Below are positions 49,062 through 60,294 of a stretch of DNA of 64,000 nt, in pieces (position 1 is the first letter of the stretch; each line of letters begins with the position of its first letter). The notes under the pieces were generated by a model that saw only the letters and a list, made by a program, of their open reading frames with translations, was not told the origin of the DNA and did no database searches. Both the position numbers and the translations under genes were made by a program. Source of the DNA: Rhodospirillaceae bacterium (GTDB lineage Bacteria; Pseudomonadota; Alphaproteobacteria; CACIAM-22H2); the NCBI GenBank assembly GCA_022843945.1, contig JALHMR010000001.1, forward strand, positions 1 to 64,000. The letters run 5' to 3'.

Positions 49062-49838
49062 CTAGCGAGTTCCCGCGAGGAGCGCGCGGGCGCGCTCAAG
49101 ATCGGCCGGAGTATCGACACCGAGCGGAACCGTGTCAACGCGCGCCGCGTCGATGCGCATGCCGTTCTCCAGCGCCCGCAGCTGCTCCAGCCGTTCGCGC
49201 TTCTCGAGCACGCCCTGGGGCAGCCGGACGAAGCGCGCCAGCGCCTCCCGGCGAAAGGCATAGAGACCGATATGGTGGTAGAGCGGGCCGGCGCCGGACG
49301 GCGCGGTCGCCCGTGTGAAATAGAGAGCACGCCCCATCGGCGGCTGTGCGCCGCCGCCGCGAGTGAAGGCGACGACCGCCTTGACCACGCTCGGCTCCGT
49401 CTTCTCCTCTTCGCGCACGATCTCGGCCACGATGGTGCCGATATCGACCGGCGGATCCCCGGCCGTGGGGTCGGCCAGCGGGGCGAGTGCGGCCCGCACC
49501 GCCTGGGGCGCGATGGTCGGCAGATCGCCCTGGATGTTAATCACGGCGTCAAAGCGCCGGTCGGCATCGAACGTCTCGAGCGCCTCGAAAATACGGTCCG
49601 AGCCCGAGGGGTGATCCGGCCGGGTCAGCACCGCCTCGCCGCCGACGGCGCGAATCGCCTCGGCCAGCTCGGGCTCGGCCACGGCCACCAGCACCGGCCC
49701 AAGGTCGGCCTCCACGGCCCGTCGCCAGACATGGACGATCATCGGTTCGCCGTGGATGTCGGCCAGGGGCTTATTGGGCAGCCTCGTCGCGGCCAGCCGG
49801 GCCGGGATCATGACGATAGGGCGGCGCGGTGCGGTCAT
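49062..49838 (-). CDS. kdsB: CMP-KDO synthetase (3-deoxy-manno-octulosonate cytidylyltransferase)
   Basis: A 258-residue nucleotidyltransferase that activates KDO for lipopolysaccharide core synthesis. It starts [20 protein letters not shown] with the [17 protein letters not shown] nucleotide-binding loop, then [32 protein letters not shown] and [19 protein letters not shown] replaces the commoner GDEP or GDEPLI. The start at 49838 is chosen from family similarity. It is the first gene of a kdsB-pheA pair. The 213 bp between it and the divergent cytochrome gene hold no gene. Confidence 0.94.
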   Translation of the reverse strand: MTAPRRPIVMIPARLAATRLPNKPLADIHGEPMIVHVWRRAVEADLGPVLVAVAEPELAEAIRAVGGEAVLTRPDHPSGSDRIFEALETFDADRRFDAVINIQGDLPTIAPQAVRAALAPLADPTAGDPPVDIGTIVAEIVREEEKTEPSVVKAVVAFTRGGGAQPPMGRALYFTRATAPSGAGPLYHHIGLYAFRREALARFVRLPQGVLEKRERLEQLRALENGMRIDAARVDTVPLGVDTPADLERARALLAGTR

Positions 49839-50051
49839 TGGATGGGGCGCCCGGGAAGGCGGGATTCCAGTAAGTTTTGGCGGGGTGGCGGTGCCATGCG
49901 GCGCAAGGTATATAACGGCATCGGGGGCTGCCAAACTTAATCCTTCAGCATTGATTCAGCGGCAAAATGGGTTGAATCGGCAGGGGTTGGGCGGCTACTC
50001 TCCGGGCCGGCGACGGCGGCTGAACGCCGGGTTTTCGAGGACCTGCACGGA

Positions 50052-50606
50052 ATGAACGCGTACGAATTCAATAAGATCGCTGGAGCCCTCCTGACGGCGC
50101 TCCTGGTGACCACGGTGATTGGCTTCATGGGCAATGCCCTGATCCATCCCAGGAAGCTGGAGAAGCCGGTGGTGGTGATCGAGGGCGTCGAGGCCAAGGC
50201 CGACACCCAGACCGCCGCCGCACCCGCCGTGATCGAGCCGATCGCGCCGCTGCTGCGCCAGGCCAATGCCGAAGCCGGCAAGGCCCTGTTCAAGCAGTGC
50301 GCCGCCTGCCACACGCCGGACAAGGGTGGCCGCAACGGCGTCGGTCCAAATCTGTACGACACCATCGGCAACAAGAAGGCCCATATCCCCGGCTACGCCT
50401 ATTCGAACGCCATGCAGGCTGCAGCGGCGAAGGGCGGCGAAGACGGCCAGTGGACCTACGAGCAGCTGAACGCCTTCCTCGCCAACCCGAAGGCCGTCGT
50501 GCCGGGGACGAAGATGACGTTCGCCGGACTGCGCAAGCCCGAGGATCGCGCCAATATCGTGGCCTTTCTCCGCTCGCTGTCCGATCAGCCCAAACCCCTT
50601 CCCTAG
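50052..50606 (+). CDS. Membrane-anchored cytochrome c (CycM type)
   Basis: A 184-residue cytochrome. The N-terminal helix (GALLTALLVTTVIGFMGNAL) is uncleaved, anchoring it to the membrane, followed by an Ala/Val-rich linker and the haem domain with C83-A-A-C86-H87 and the distal Met in PGTKMTFAGLRKPEDRANIV. The layout matches the CycM/cytochrome c552 proteins that bring electrons to the aa3 oxidase in rhizobia and Paracoccus. It is divergent from kdsB. A PAS-domain gene lies 43 bp downstream. Confidence 0.93.
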   Translation: MNAYEFNKIAGALLTALLVTTVIGFMGNALIHPRKLEKPVVVIEGVEAKADTQTAAAPAVIEPIAPLLRQANAEAGKALFKQCAACHTPDKGGRNGVGPNLYDTIGNKKAHIPGYAYSNAMQAAAAKGGEDGQWTYEQLNAFLANPKAVVPGTKMTFAGLRKPEDRANIVAFLRSLSDQPKPLP

Positions 50607-50649
50607 AGAGCGAAGCGCTGGCCAGGGAGGCAGGCGCGACGCTTAAGAG

Positions 50650-51165
50650 ATGAACCAAGCTGTGACCCAATCCGCCTCCCCGCAATGGCCGCTGACCCCG
50701 CAGACCATCGTCCGCTCCGACGGCGTCGAGCGCCGCGCCAATAGCCGCGCGCTGCGTTACTGGCAGGAGCTGGCCGGCTCGCGCCGTTTCCCCAGCCGCA
50801 GCCAGGTCACCCGGCAAGGGGCGACCGATCTCTGGGATCATCTGTTCATCGTCGAGGTCACCGCCAATCCGGCCGATTACCGGTTCGTGCTGGCGGGCGA
50901 GATCCTGCGCACCGCTCTCGGGCGCGACCCGACCGGTGAGAAGGTCAGCGAGGTCCTGCCGGGCGGCATGGGCACGCGCACGCTGTTCCTTCATCAGGCC
51001 GCCGTCGGCCTCAAGGGCCCGGTGGACGACGCCGCCAAGTGGGTGCGCGAGGACGGCGTCGAGGTGCTCTACCGCTCGATCCTGCTGCCGCTCAGCGACG
51101 ACGGCAACACGGTCAACGCGCTGCTCGGCGCGTTCAGCTTCCGGCCGGTCATCTCCCCCGCCTGA
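50650..51165 (+). CDS. PAS domain protein (PAS_5 / DUF1457 type)
   Basis: A 171-residue single-domain protein. It shows the family signature RALRYWQELAGSRRFPSRSQ, DLWDHLFIVEVTANPADYRF, LGRDPTGEKVSEVLPGG and a closing LLPLSDDGNTVNALLGAFSF. These PAS_5 proteins are abundant in alphaproteobacteria and carry no catalytic domain; most have unknown ligands, some affect the cell envelope or sensing. AAGAGA precedes the ATG. It may be read through from the cytochrome gene. Confidence 0.88.
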   Translation: MNQAVTQSASPQWPLTPQTIVRSDGVERRANSRALRYWQELAGSRRFPSRSQVTRQGATDLWDHLFIVEVTANPADYRFVLAGEILRTALGRDPTGEKVSEVLPGGMGTRTLFLHQAAVGLKGPVDDAAKWVREDGVEVLYRSILLPLSDDGNTVNALLGAFSFRPVISPA

Positions 51166-51183
51166 GGCGGGCGCTTCATCCGG

Positions 51184-51747
51184 TCAGCGGCCCGGCCGCC
51201 GGCAGATCAGCAAAGACTTGTAGGTTTCGGGCTTCGTCAGCGTTCCACGCTTGAGGAACGACTCAACGATCGGCTCCGATTTCCGCCAGCCGTTCGAGCC
51301 GCGATAAAAAGCGACGCGCCCGCCCGGCCTGGTCTTGCGCACCATCAGCGCCAGCAGCTTGCGATCGTCGAGCGGGGCATATTTCTGCCGCACCGGATCG
51401 TGGAACTCGCCGAGATGAAACAGGCTCACCACGTCGAACTCGGGCAACAGCTTCGGCTCCAGGGTGTAGATGTCGACGAACATCGCCTTGTAGGTGTTGG
51501 CCAGCGCCGGCTTGCTGACGACGAGATCGATATAGCTTTCGTATTCCTCTTTGGAGGCAGTCACGCCGAGGACGTGGTTCGGCTTGCGCTGCTTCGCATT
51601 CTCGACCGCGACCACATGGTGCGAGCCGGTGCCGAAATGGAAGACCGCCTTGCCGCGGACGGCGCGCGACCGGAGATAGTCGACGAAATGGACGTCGCAG
51701 GGACATTCGCTGACGTCGAGCGCCCAGTTGTCCTTGTAGTAGTTCAT
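51184..51747 (-). CDS. Hypothetical protein with a degenerate methyltransferase-like Rossmann fold
   Basis: A 187-residue protein starting MNYYKDNWALDVSECPCDVH. The order AVFHFGTGSHHVVAVEN, HVLGVTASKEEYESYIDLVV, KAMFVDIYTLEPKLL, FDVVSLFHLGEFHDP and TRPGGRVAFYRGSNGW follows class I SAM methyltransferases, with FHFGTGSHH in the place of the SAM-binding Gly loop. The acidic ligand after strand 2 is missing, so SAM binding is uncertain. GGGAGG lies about 18 bases upstream of the ATG, which may favour a GTG two codons earlier. It is divergent from hisN. No family name is recognised. Confidence 0.68.
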   Translation of the reverse strand: MNYYKDNWALDVSECPCDVHFVDYLRSRAVRGKAVFHFGTGSHHVVAVENAKQRKPNHVLGVTASKEEYESYIDLVVSKPALANTYKAMFVDIYTLEPKLLPEFDVVSLFHLGEFHDPVRQKYAPLDDRKLLALMVRKTRPGGRVAFYRGSNGWRKSEPIVESFLKRGTLTKPETYKSLLICRRPGR

Positions 51748-51861
51748 CTTCACCGGCGGATCCTCCCTCTGGAGCTTCTTGCTTGCAGGAACTTTGGCCG
51801 GCGAAAGCGCGGAATACAAGCATTGCTGCTGCCGTAGCCAGGGTGTTACAAGCCGGCCATC

Positions 51862-52656
51862 ATGAGCCAGGAAACAAGCGCCTATGTCGCTCTTGCCGAA
51901 GAACTCGCCGATGCGGCGGGTGCGATCGCGCGGCGCTATTTCCGTACCCGCGTCACCATCGACGACAAGGCCGACCAGTCACCGGTGACCATCGCCGACC
52001 GCGAGGCCGAGGCGACGATGCGGGCGATGATCGAGAAGCGCTTCCCCGGGCACGGCATCATCGGCGAGGAGCATGGCAGCCGGAATGCTGGCGCCACCCA
52101 TGTCTGGGTCCTCGACCCGATCGACGGTACGCGCTCCTTCGTCACCGGCCGGCCGATGTTCGGATCCCTGGTGGCCCTGTGCCGCGACGGGCGCCCGGTC
52201 GTCGGGGTGGTCGACTGCCCGGCCATGGAAGAGCGCTGGGTTGGCGCCCTGGGTCAGCCGACGCGGCACCGCAGCCGCTTCGCTCCCGAGCAGGTCGTGC
52301 GCGTGCGCGACTGTCCGCGCCTCGCCGACGCGGCGGTCTACAACACCTCGCCGCAGATGTTCGATGCGGACGGTTTCCAGCGCTTCGAGCGGGTGCGCAA
52401 GGCGACGCGGCTGATCCTCTATGGCGGTGACTGCTACGCCTACGGCTTGCTGGCCAGCGGCTTTGCCGACCTGGTGGTCGAGGCCGATCTCAGCGGCTAC
52501 GACTGGGCGGCGATCGAACCCGTGATCGCCGGGGCGGGCGGCAGCCTGACCGGCTGGGACGGCAAGCCGCTGCCCGTGACGGCGCCCAAGAGCCGCGTCC
52601 TGGCCGTCGGCGATCCCAGGCTCCTGCCGCAGACCATCGCCCTCCTCCAGGGTTAA
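51862..52656 (+). CDS. hisN: Histidinol-phosphatase of the inositol monophosphatase family
   Basis: A 264-residue Mg-dependent phosphatase. Metal motifs GEEHGS, WVLDPIDGTRSFVTG and the late YDWAAIEPVIAGAGG are complete. The RSF after DPIDGT and the KADQSPVTIADREAE start are typical of the HisN subgroup, which makes histidinol in alphaproteobacteria and actinobacteria. Inositol monophosphatase activity cannot be excluded by motif alone. It precedes the yej operon by 69 bp, but a metabolic link is not apparent. Confidence 0.88.
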   Translation: MSQETSAYVALAEELADAAGAIARRYFRTRVTIDDKADQSPVTIADREAEATMRAMIEKRFPGHGIIGEEHGSRNAGATHVWVLDPIDGTRSFVTGRPMFGSLVALCRDGRPVVGVVDCPAMEERWVGALGQPTRHRSRFAPEQVVRVRDCPRLADAAVYNTSPQMFDADGFQRFERVRKATRLILYGGDCYAYGLLASGFADLVVEADLSGYDWAAIEPVIAGAGGSLTGWDGKPLPVTAPKSRVLAVGDPRLLPQTIALLQG

Positions 52657-52725
52657 AAGGCGGCGTCGCCCGCCCTGGCGGGAGCTTGCTATAGTCAGGC
52701 CCCCGAGGCTTTGGCGAGACATTGC

Positions 52726-54549
52726 GTGTTGCGTTTCGCTTTCCTGCTGGCAGCGTTGGGCGTCCTGGCCTCCACCACCGCCGCTCCGGCCATGACCGAC
52801 GGGCCGGCGCACGCCCTGGCCCTGTTCGGCAAGCCCAGGCAGCCCGAAGGCTTTCGTCATTTCGACTATGTCGATCCGGCGGCGGTGCCAGGCGGCGAGT
52901 TGCGGCTGCACGAGACCGGCACGTTCGACAGCTTCAACCCCTTCGCCCTCGGCGGGATCGCGGCCAACGCCGTCGGCCATACCTACGAGACCCTGATGGT
53001 GCGGTCGGGGGACGAGCCGTTCGCGCGCTATTGCCTGATCTGCAAGACGGTCGAAGTCGCCGGGGACCGCTCCTGGATCGAGTTCACGCTGCGGCCGGAA
53101 GCGCGCTTCCACGACGGCAGCCCGATCACGGCGGAGGATGTCCTGTGGTCGTTCGAAACCCTGCGCAGCAAGGGACACCCCTTCTTCCGCACCTACTACG
53201 CCGATGCCACGGGCGCCGAGAAGACGGACGCGCATCGGGTGAAATTCAAACTGGCGGGAGACAACCGCGCGCTGCCATTGCTGCTGGGCGACCTGCCCGT
53301 CCTGTCGCGGGCCTGGTGGAGCCGCCGCGATATCGGCAAGGTGGCACTCGAACCGCCGCTTGGCTCGGGACCCTACCGTGTCGAGAGCTTCGAGCCCGGC
53401 CGCTTCGTCGTCCTGCGGCGGGCCGACAATCACTGGTCCAAGGACCATCCCGTGAACCGGCACCGCTTCAATTTCGAGCGCCTGCGCATCGAGTATTTCC
53501 GCGATGAGACCGTGGCCCTCGAAGCCTTCAAGGCGGGCGCCATCGACATCCGGGTGGAGGGCCAGGCGGTCACCTGGGCAACACAGTACGACAGCCCGGC
53601 GATACGCCAGGGCCTGATCGCCAGGCGCGAGATCCCGGAGGACCGCGTCTCGGGCATGCAGGGCTACGTGTTCAACACGCGCCGCCCGCCCTTCGACAAC
53701 CGCCTGTTCCGCAAGGCGCTGACCTATGCCTTCGATTTCGAATGGACCAACCGCACGCTGTTCCATGGCGCCTATGTCCGCACGCGCAGCTATTTCAACA
53801 ACGCGGAGCTGGCGGCGCGCGGCCTGCCGGGTCCGGACGAGCTGGCGCTCCTTGAGCCCTGGCGCGGCCGGATTCCGGACGAGGTCTTCACGCGCGAGTA
53901 CAACCCGCCCGCCACCGACGGCAGCGGCGGATGGCGGCAGAACCAGCGCACGGCCACGCGACTGTTGCGCGAAGCCGGCTATCGCATAGAGAAGCAGACG
54001 CTGGTGAGCCCGGACGGCGCGCCCGTCTCGTTCGAGATCCTGCTGAACAACCCGCAATTCGAACGCGTGACCTTGCCCTATGTCGAGCACCTGAAACGGC
54101 TGGGCATCGCCGCGCGGGTCCGCACCGTCGACACGGCCCAGTTCCAGGCCCGGCTGAACAGCTACGACTTCGACATGACCGTGGCGACCTTCGGCCAGTC
54201 CGAGGTGCCCGGCGCCGAGCAGCGCGGCTATTGGGGATCGGACAGGGCCGACCGGCCCGGCGGCCTGAACCTCGCCGGCATCCGCGACCCGGCGGTCGAC
54301 GCCCTGGTGGAGCTCATCGTCCGGGCCCGCGATCATGACACGCTTGTAACGCGCGTCCGGGCGCTGGATCGGCTATTGCAGTGGGGCATCTATGCCGTGC
54401 CGCACTGGCATTCGAAGGTCGATCGCGTGGCCTATTGGGACCGCTTCCGCCGGCCGGAAAGGAGCCCGAAATACGGCTTTGATCCGGATACCTGGTGGCG
54501 GGCTTCCGATGGCGCCGCCGGGCCGCGCGACGGTGCCGCGATACGGTGA
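52726..54549 (+). CDS. Oligopeptide ABC transporter solute-binding protein, YejA paralogue 1
   Basis: A 607-residue periplasmic binding protein of the YejA type. The best start is a GTG at 52726 (GGCGAGA upstream) giving signal peptide VLRFAFLLAALGVLASTTAA; a TTG at 52711 is an alternative. Landmarks: GFRHFDYVDPAAVPGGELRL, FDSFNPFALGG, ARYCLICKTVEV, HDGSPITAEDVLWSFETLRS, LGSGPYRVESFEPGRFV and a closing AYWDRFRRPE. It is clearly similar along its whole length to the next gene, so the pair arose by duplication. Extra basic tail residues (GPRDGAAIR) are present. It probably gives the yejBEF channel a second ligand range. Confidence 0.92.
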   Translation: MLRFAFLLAALGVLASTTAAPAMTDGPAHALALFGKPRQPEGFRHFDYVDPAAVPGGELRLHETGTFDSFNPFALGGIAANAVGHTYETLMVRSGDEPFARYCLICKTVEVAGDRSWIEFTLRPEARFHDGSPITAEDVLWSFETLRSKGHPFFRTYYADATGAEKTDAHRVKFKLAGDNRALPLLLGDLPVLSRAWWSRRDIGKVALEPPLGSGPYRVESFEPGRFVVLRRADNHWSKDHPVNRHRFNFERLRIEYFRDETVALEAFKAGAIDIRVEGQAVTWATQYDSPAIRQGLIARREIPEDRVSGMQGYVFNTRRPPFDNRLFRKALTYAFDFEWTNRTLFHGAYVRTRSYFNNAELAARGLPGPDELALLEPWRGRIPDEVFTREYNPPATDGSGGWRQNQRTATRLLREAGYRIEKQTLVSPDGAPVSFEILLNNPQFERVTLPYVEHLKRLGIAARVRTVDTAQFQARLNSYDFDMTVATFGQSEVPGAEQRGYWGSDRADRPGGLNLAGIRDPAVDALVELIVRARDHDTLVTRVRALDRLLQWGIYAVPHWHSKVDRVAYWDRFRRPERSPKYGFDPDTWWRASDGAAGPRDGAAIR

Positions 54550-54617
54550 GTTTCCCTTGCGGGCCTAGGCCCGGGTCCCCATTATCGCGACGGGTCGCCT
54601 GGCGACTGAGAGGTTTC

Positions 54618-56462
54618 ATGCCCCCTGCCCCCCGCTTTCAAGCCGCATTTCTCGCCGCTCTATTCGCGGCTTTCGGCGCCGTTCCGGCGGCTGCGCAGTC
54701 CGCCACCTCCGGCCCGGTGCATGGTTTCGCCATGCACGGCGACGTCAAATACCCGGCAGGCTTCAAGCATTTCGACTACGTGAACCCGGCAGCCCCCAAG
54801 GGCGGCGAGGTCAAATACGGCGTCGCGGGCACGACCTTCGACAGCTTCAATCCGTTCATCCTGCGCGGCGTGCCGACCGGCATCGTGATGTCGACCCTGG
54901 AGACGCTGATGGTCTCCTCCGGCGACGAGCCGTTCACCAAATACTGTCTGGTCTGCGAGACCATCGAGGTGCCGCAAGACCGGTCATGGGTTGAATTCTC
55001 GATCCGCCGCGAGGGCAAGTTCCATGACGGCAGCCCGATCACCGTCGACGACGTGATCTGGACGTTCGAGACGCTGAAGACCAAGGGTCACCCGGCCTAT
55101 CGCTCGTACTACGCCGACGTCATCAAGGCCGAGAGAGTCGGCGAGCGCAACGTGCGCTTCACCTTCAAGCCGGGCATCAACCGCGAGCTGCCCCTGATCG
55201 TCGGTGAGCTTCCGGTTCTGTCCAAGGCCTACTGGGCATCGCGGGACTTCGAGAAGACGACGCTCGAGCCGCCGCTCGGCTCAGGACCCTATCGCATCGA
55301 TTCCTTCGAGGCCGGCCGCTACGTCACGCTGCGCCGCGTGCCCGACCATTGGGGCGCCAACCTGCCGGTGAATGTCGGCCGCAACAATTTCGGCGTCATC
55401 CGTTACGACTACTATCGCGACCAGACGGTGGCGCTCGAAGCCTTCAAGGCCGGTGCCTACGACATCCGCTCCGAGAATACAGCGCTTCTCTGGGCCACCG
55501 GCTACGACGGCCCCGCAGTGACGCAGGGCATGATCAAGAAAGAGGAGATTCCGGAGGAGCGCGTCTCCGGCATGCAGGCGCTGGTGATGAACGCCCGCCG
55601 AGCGCCGTTCAACGACCGCAAGTTTCGCGAAGCAATGGCCTACGGTTTCGATTTCGAATGGTCGAACCGCACGCTCTTCCATGGCGCCTACACGCGCACC
55701 CGCAGCTTCTTCGACAATTCGGAGCTTGCCGCAAGGCAGCTGCCGTCGCCCGGCGAGCTCAAGCTGCTCGAGCCGTTCCGCGGCAAGGTGCCGGAGGAGG
55801 TGTTCACCACCGAGTACAACCCGCCCAAGACCGACGGCAGCGGCAATACCCGCGACAACCAGCGCGTGGCGACACGCCTGCTGCGCGAGGCCGGGTACAA
55901 GGTCGAGAACCAGCAGCTTCTCGACAAGCAAGGCAAGCCGGTCGCCTTCGAGATCCTGCTGGTCAGCCCGCAATTCGAGCGCATCGTCCTGCCCTATGCC
56001 GAGAACCTCAAGCGGCTCGGAATCACCGCGCGCGTGCGTACGGTCGATTCCTCCCAGTACCAGCGCCGGATGGACGAGTTCGACTTCGATATGACCGTCT
56101 CCGGCTGGGGCCAGTCCGAATCGCCCGGCAATGAGCAGCGCAGCTTCTGGAGCTCGGCCCAGCGCGACGTGTCCGGCAGCCGCAACCTCGCCGGCATCGC
56201 CGACCCCGCGATCGACGCCATGATCGAGAAGATCATTGCCGCCGAAACCCGCGAAGACCTGGTAACCGCGACGCGCGCCCTCGATCGCCTGCTGCAATGG
56301 GGCCATTACGTCGTGCCCAACTGGCACGTCCGCGTCGACCGGGTGGCTTACTGGGATCGCTTCTCGCGCCCCGCGGTGACGGCCAAGGTCGGCTACGATC
56401 CGGGCGCCTGGTGGGTCGATCCGCAGAAGGACGCCGCCTTGCGTGAGAAGCGCGGCCGCTAG
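54618..56462 (+). CDS. yejA: Oligopeptide ABC transporter solute-binding protein YejA
   Basis: A 614-residue periplasmic binding protein. GAGAGG precedes the ATG, and the signal peptide ends near VPAAAQS. It has [80 protein letters not shown] and [14 protein letters not shown]. The CLVC pair (CLIC in paralogue 1) is a possible disulfide. E. coli YejA feeds microcin C and peptides to YejBEF. The permease yejB starts 32 bp after the stop, so this copy is the more direct operon partner. Confidence 0.93.
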   Translation: MPPAPRFQAAFLAALFAAFGAVPAAAQSATSGPVHGFAMHGDVKYPAGFKHFDYVNPAAPKGGEVKYGVAGTTFDSFNPFILRGVPTGIVMSTLETLMVSSGDEPFTKYCLVCETIEVPQDRSWVEFSIRREGKFHDGSPITVDDVIWTFETLKTKGHPAYRSYYADVIKAERVGERNVRFTFKPGINRELPLIVGELPVLSKAYWASRDFEKTTLEPPLGSGPYRIDSFEAGRYVTLRRVPDHWGANLPVNVGRNNFGVIRYDYYRDQTVALEAFKAGAYDIRSENTALLWATGYDGPAVTQGMIKKEEIPEERVSGMQALVMNARRAPFNDRKFREAMAYGFDFEWSNRTLFHGAYTRTRSFFDNSELAARQLPSPGELKLLEPFRGKVPEEVFTTEYNPPKTDGSGNTRDNQRVATRLLREAGYKVENQQLLDKQGKPVAFEILLVSPQFERIVLPYAENLKRLGITARVRTVDSSQYQRRMDEFDFDMTVSGWGQSESPGNEQRSFWSSAQRDVSGSRNLAGIADPAIDAMIEKIIAAETREDLVTATRALDRLLQWGHYVVPNWHVRVDRVAYWDRFSRPAVTAKVGYDPGAWWVDPQKDAALREKRGR

Positions 56463-56494
56463 GCCGCCTTCGGTCCGAGGACAGCTCCCGCCCG

Positions 56495-57601
56495 ATGCTT
56501 GCCTACATCGTTCGCCGCCTGCTGCTGATCATCCCGACCCTGCTCGGGATCATGGTCATCAACTTCGCAGTGATCCAGTTTGCCCCCGGCGGCCCGGTGG
56601 AGACCGTGATCGCCCGCTTCCAGGGCACGGCGGTCGACGCCACGGCCCGCATCAGCGGCCAGAGCGGCGAGCTGCAGCAATCCAGCCGGGAAGACCGGCA
56701 GCAGGGCAGCGGCTCGACCTCGCGCTACCGCGGCGCCCAGGGTATAGACCCGGAGATCATCAAGGAAATCGAGCGCCAGTTCGGCTTCGACAAGCCGCCG
56801 GTCGAGCGTTTCTTCCTGATGATGGGCAAGTTCATCACTTTCGATTTCGGCCAGAGCTTCTTCCGCGACCGGGCGGTGGTTCAGCTCATCTTCGACAAGA
56901 TGCCGGTGTCGATTTCGATCGGCCTGTGGACGACGCTGATCACCTATCTGATCTGCATCCCGCTCGGCATCCGCAAGGCGGTGCAGGACGGATCGCGCTT
57001 CGACGTGTGGACCAGCGCCCTGGTGATCGTCGGCAATGCGATACCGAGTTTTCTCTTCGCCGTGCTGCTCATCGTGCTGTTCGCCGGCGGCAGCTTCCTC
57101 GACCTGTTTCCGCTGCGCGGCCTGGTTTCGGAGAACTTCTCGTCCCTGCCGTGGTGGAAGAAGATTCTCGACTATTTCTGGCATATGACCCTGCCGCTGC
57201 TGGCCATGGTGATCAGCGGCTTCGCCAGCCTCACCATGCTGACCAAGAACTCGTTCCTCGACGAGATCAACAAGCAGTACGTGGTGACGGCGCGCGCCAA
57301 GGGCCTGACCGAGAACCGCGTGCTCTACGGCCACGTCTTCCGCAACGCCATGCTGATCGTCATCGCCGGCTTCCCCGGCGCCTTCATCAGTGTCCTGTTC
57401 GCCGGCTCGCTGCTGATCGAGATCATCTTCTCGCTCGACGGGCTCGGCCTGCTGGGGTTCGAGGCGGCGATCAATCGCGATTACCCGGTGATGTTCGCCA
57501 CCCTCTACTTCTTCACCCTGCTCGGCCTGGTGATGCGCATCATCAGCGACATCATGTACACGCTGGTCGACCCACGCATCGACTTCGAGGCGCGCGGCTG
57601 A
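56495..57601 (+). CDS. yejB: Oligopeptide ABC transporter permease YejB
   Basis: A 368-residue permease with the typical N-terminal helix ([20 protein letters not shown]), a long periplasmic loop containing [20 protein letters not shown] (a YejB-specific insertion), and the channel core with [37 protein letters not shown] and the EAA-loop [20 protein letters not shown]. Helices end with [18 protein letters not shown]. Overlaps yejE by one base (TGATG). Confidence 0.95.
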   Translation: MLAYIVRRLLLIIPTLLGIMVINFAVIQFAPGGPVETVIARFQGTAVDATARISGQSGELQQSSREDRQQGSGSTSRYRGAQGIDPEIIKEIERQFGFDKPPVERFFLMMGKFITFDFGQSFFRDRAVVQLIFDKMPVSISIGLWTTLITYLICIPLGIRKAVQDGSRFDVWTSALVIVGNAIPSFLFAVLLIVLFAGGSFLDLFPLRGLVSENFSSLPWWKKILDYFWHMTLPLLAMVISGFASLTMLTKNSFLDEINKQYVVTARAKGLTENRVLYGHVFRNAMLIVIAGFPGAFISVLFAGSLLIEIIFSLDGLGLLGFEAAINRDYPVMFATLYFFTLLGLVMRIISDIMYTLVDPRIDFEARG

Positions 57602-58650
57602 TGCACGCGGCCTCCCCCCAGGCGTCTCGCCTCTCGCCCTTGAACCAGCGCCGCCTGGCCAACTTTAGGGCCAACCGGCGCGGCTTCTGGTCGCTGTGGA
57701 TCTTTCTCGTGCTGTTCGTGCTCAGCATGTTCGCGGAGCTGATCGCCAACGACCGGCCGATCCTGGTGCGCTACGACGGGAATTTCTATGTTCCCATCGT
57801 CCAGTCCTATCCCGAAACAGCCTTCGGCGGCGAGTTCGAGACCGAAGCCGATTACCGCGACCCCTTCGTCGCCGACGCCATCGCCGAAAAGGGCTGGATG
57901 ATCTGGCCAGCGATCCGCTTCAGCTATCGCACGGTCAACCGCAACCTGACGGTGCCGGCTCCTGCCCCGCCCTCGGCCGAGAACTGGGTCGGCACGGACG
58001 ACCAGGGCCGCGACGTGCTGGCCCGGCTGATCTACGGGTTTCGGGTCTCCGTGCTCTTTGGCCTCATTCTCTGTGTCGTATCGTCGATCATCGGCGTCAT
58101 CGCCGGCGCGGTGCAGGGCTATTTCGGCGGCTGGGTCGATCTCCTGTTCCAGCGCTTCCTCGAGATCTGGTCGGGCCTGCCGGAACTCTACCTGCTGATC
58201 ATCCTCGCCTCCGTCATCACCCCCAGCTTCGGCATCCTGCTCGCCCTGCTGCTGCTCTTCTCCTGGACCGGGCTGGTCGGGGTGGTGCGGGCCGAGTTCC
58301 TGCGGGCGCGCAACTTCGACTATGTGCGCGCCGCCAAGGCGCTGGGGGCGACCGATACCGTCATCATGTTCCGCCATGTTCTGCCCAACGCCATGGTCGC
58401 CACCCTGACCTTCATGCCGTTCATCCTGTCCGGCTCGGTGGTGGCCCTGACCTCGCTCGACTTCCTCGGCTTCGGCCTGCCGGCGGGCTCGCCGTCGCTG
58501 GGCGAGCTGCTGGCCCAGGGCAAGGCCAACCTGCACGCGCCCTGGCTCGGCATCACCTCGTTTTTCGTCATCGCCATCATGCTCTCGCTGCTGGTGTTCA
58601 TCGGCGAGGCGGTGCGCGATGCCTTCGACCCCCGCAAGATCTTCCGGTGA
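57601..58650 (+). CDS. yejE: Oligopeptide ABC transporter permease YejE
   Basis: A 349-residue permease. The N-terminus NQRRLANFRANRRGFWSLWI leads into the first helix, then a periplasmic domain with RYDGNFYVPIVQSYPETAFG, and the core beginning NWVGTDDQGRDVLARLIYGF, the DppC/YejE signature. EAA-loop: AAKALGATDTVIMFRHVLPN. Ends EAVRDAFDPRKIFR. The ATP-binding gene starts 6 bp later. Confidence 0.95.
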   Translation: MHAASPQASRLSPLNQRRLANFRANRRGFWSLWIFLVLFVLSMFAELIANDRPILVRYDGNFYVPIVQSYPETAFGGEFETEADYRDPFVADAIAEKGWMIWPAIRFSYRTVNRNLTVPAPAPPSAENWVGTDDQGRDVLARLIYGFRVSVLFGLILCVVSSIIGVIAGAVQGYFGGWVDLLFQRFLEIWSGLPELYLLIILASVITPSFGILLALLLLFSWTGLVGVVRAEFLRARNFDYVRAAKALGATDTVIMFRHVLPNAMVATLTFMPFILSGSVVALTSLDFLGFGLPAGSPSLGELLAQGKANLHAPWLGITSFFVIAIMLSLLVFIGEAVRDAFDPRKIFR

Positions 58651-58656
58651 GCCGCA

Positions 58657-60293
<1,637 letters not shown>

Positions 60294-60294
<1 letters not shown>

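Noticed and set aside
54561-54572. GGGCCTAGGCCC palindrome between the two yejA genes as terminator
   Set aside because: It is perfect but has no loop and no following T-run; the downstream genes need read-through, so it is more likely chance or a protein site.
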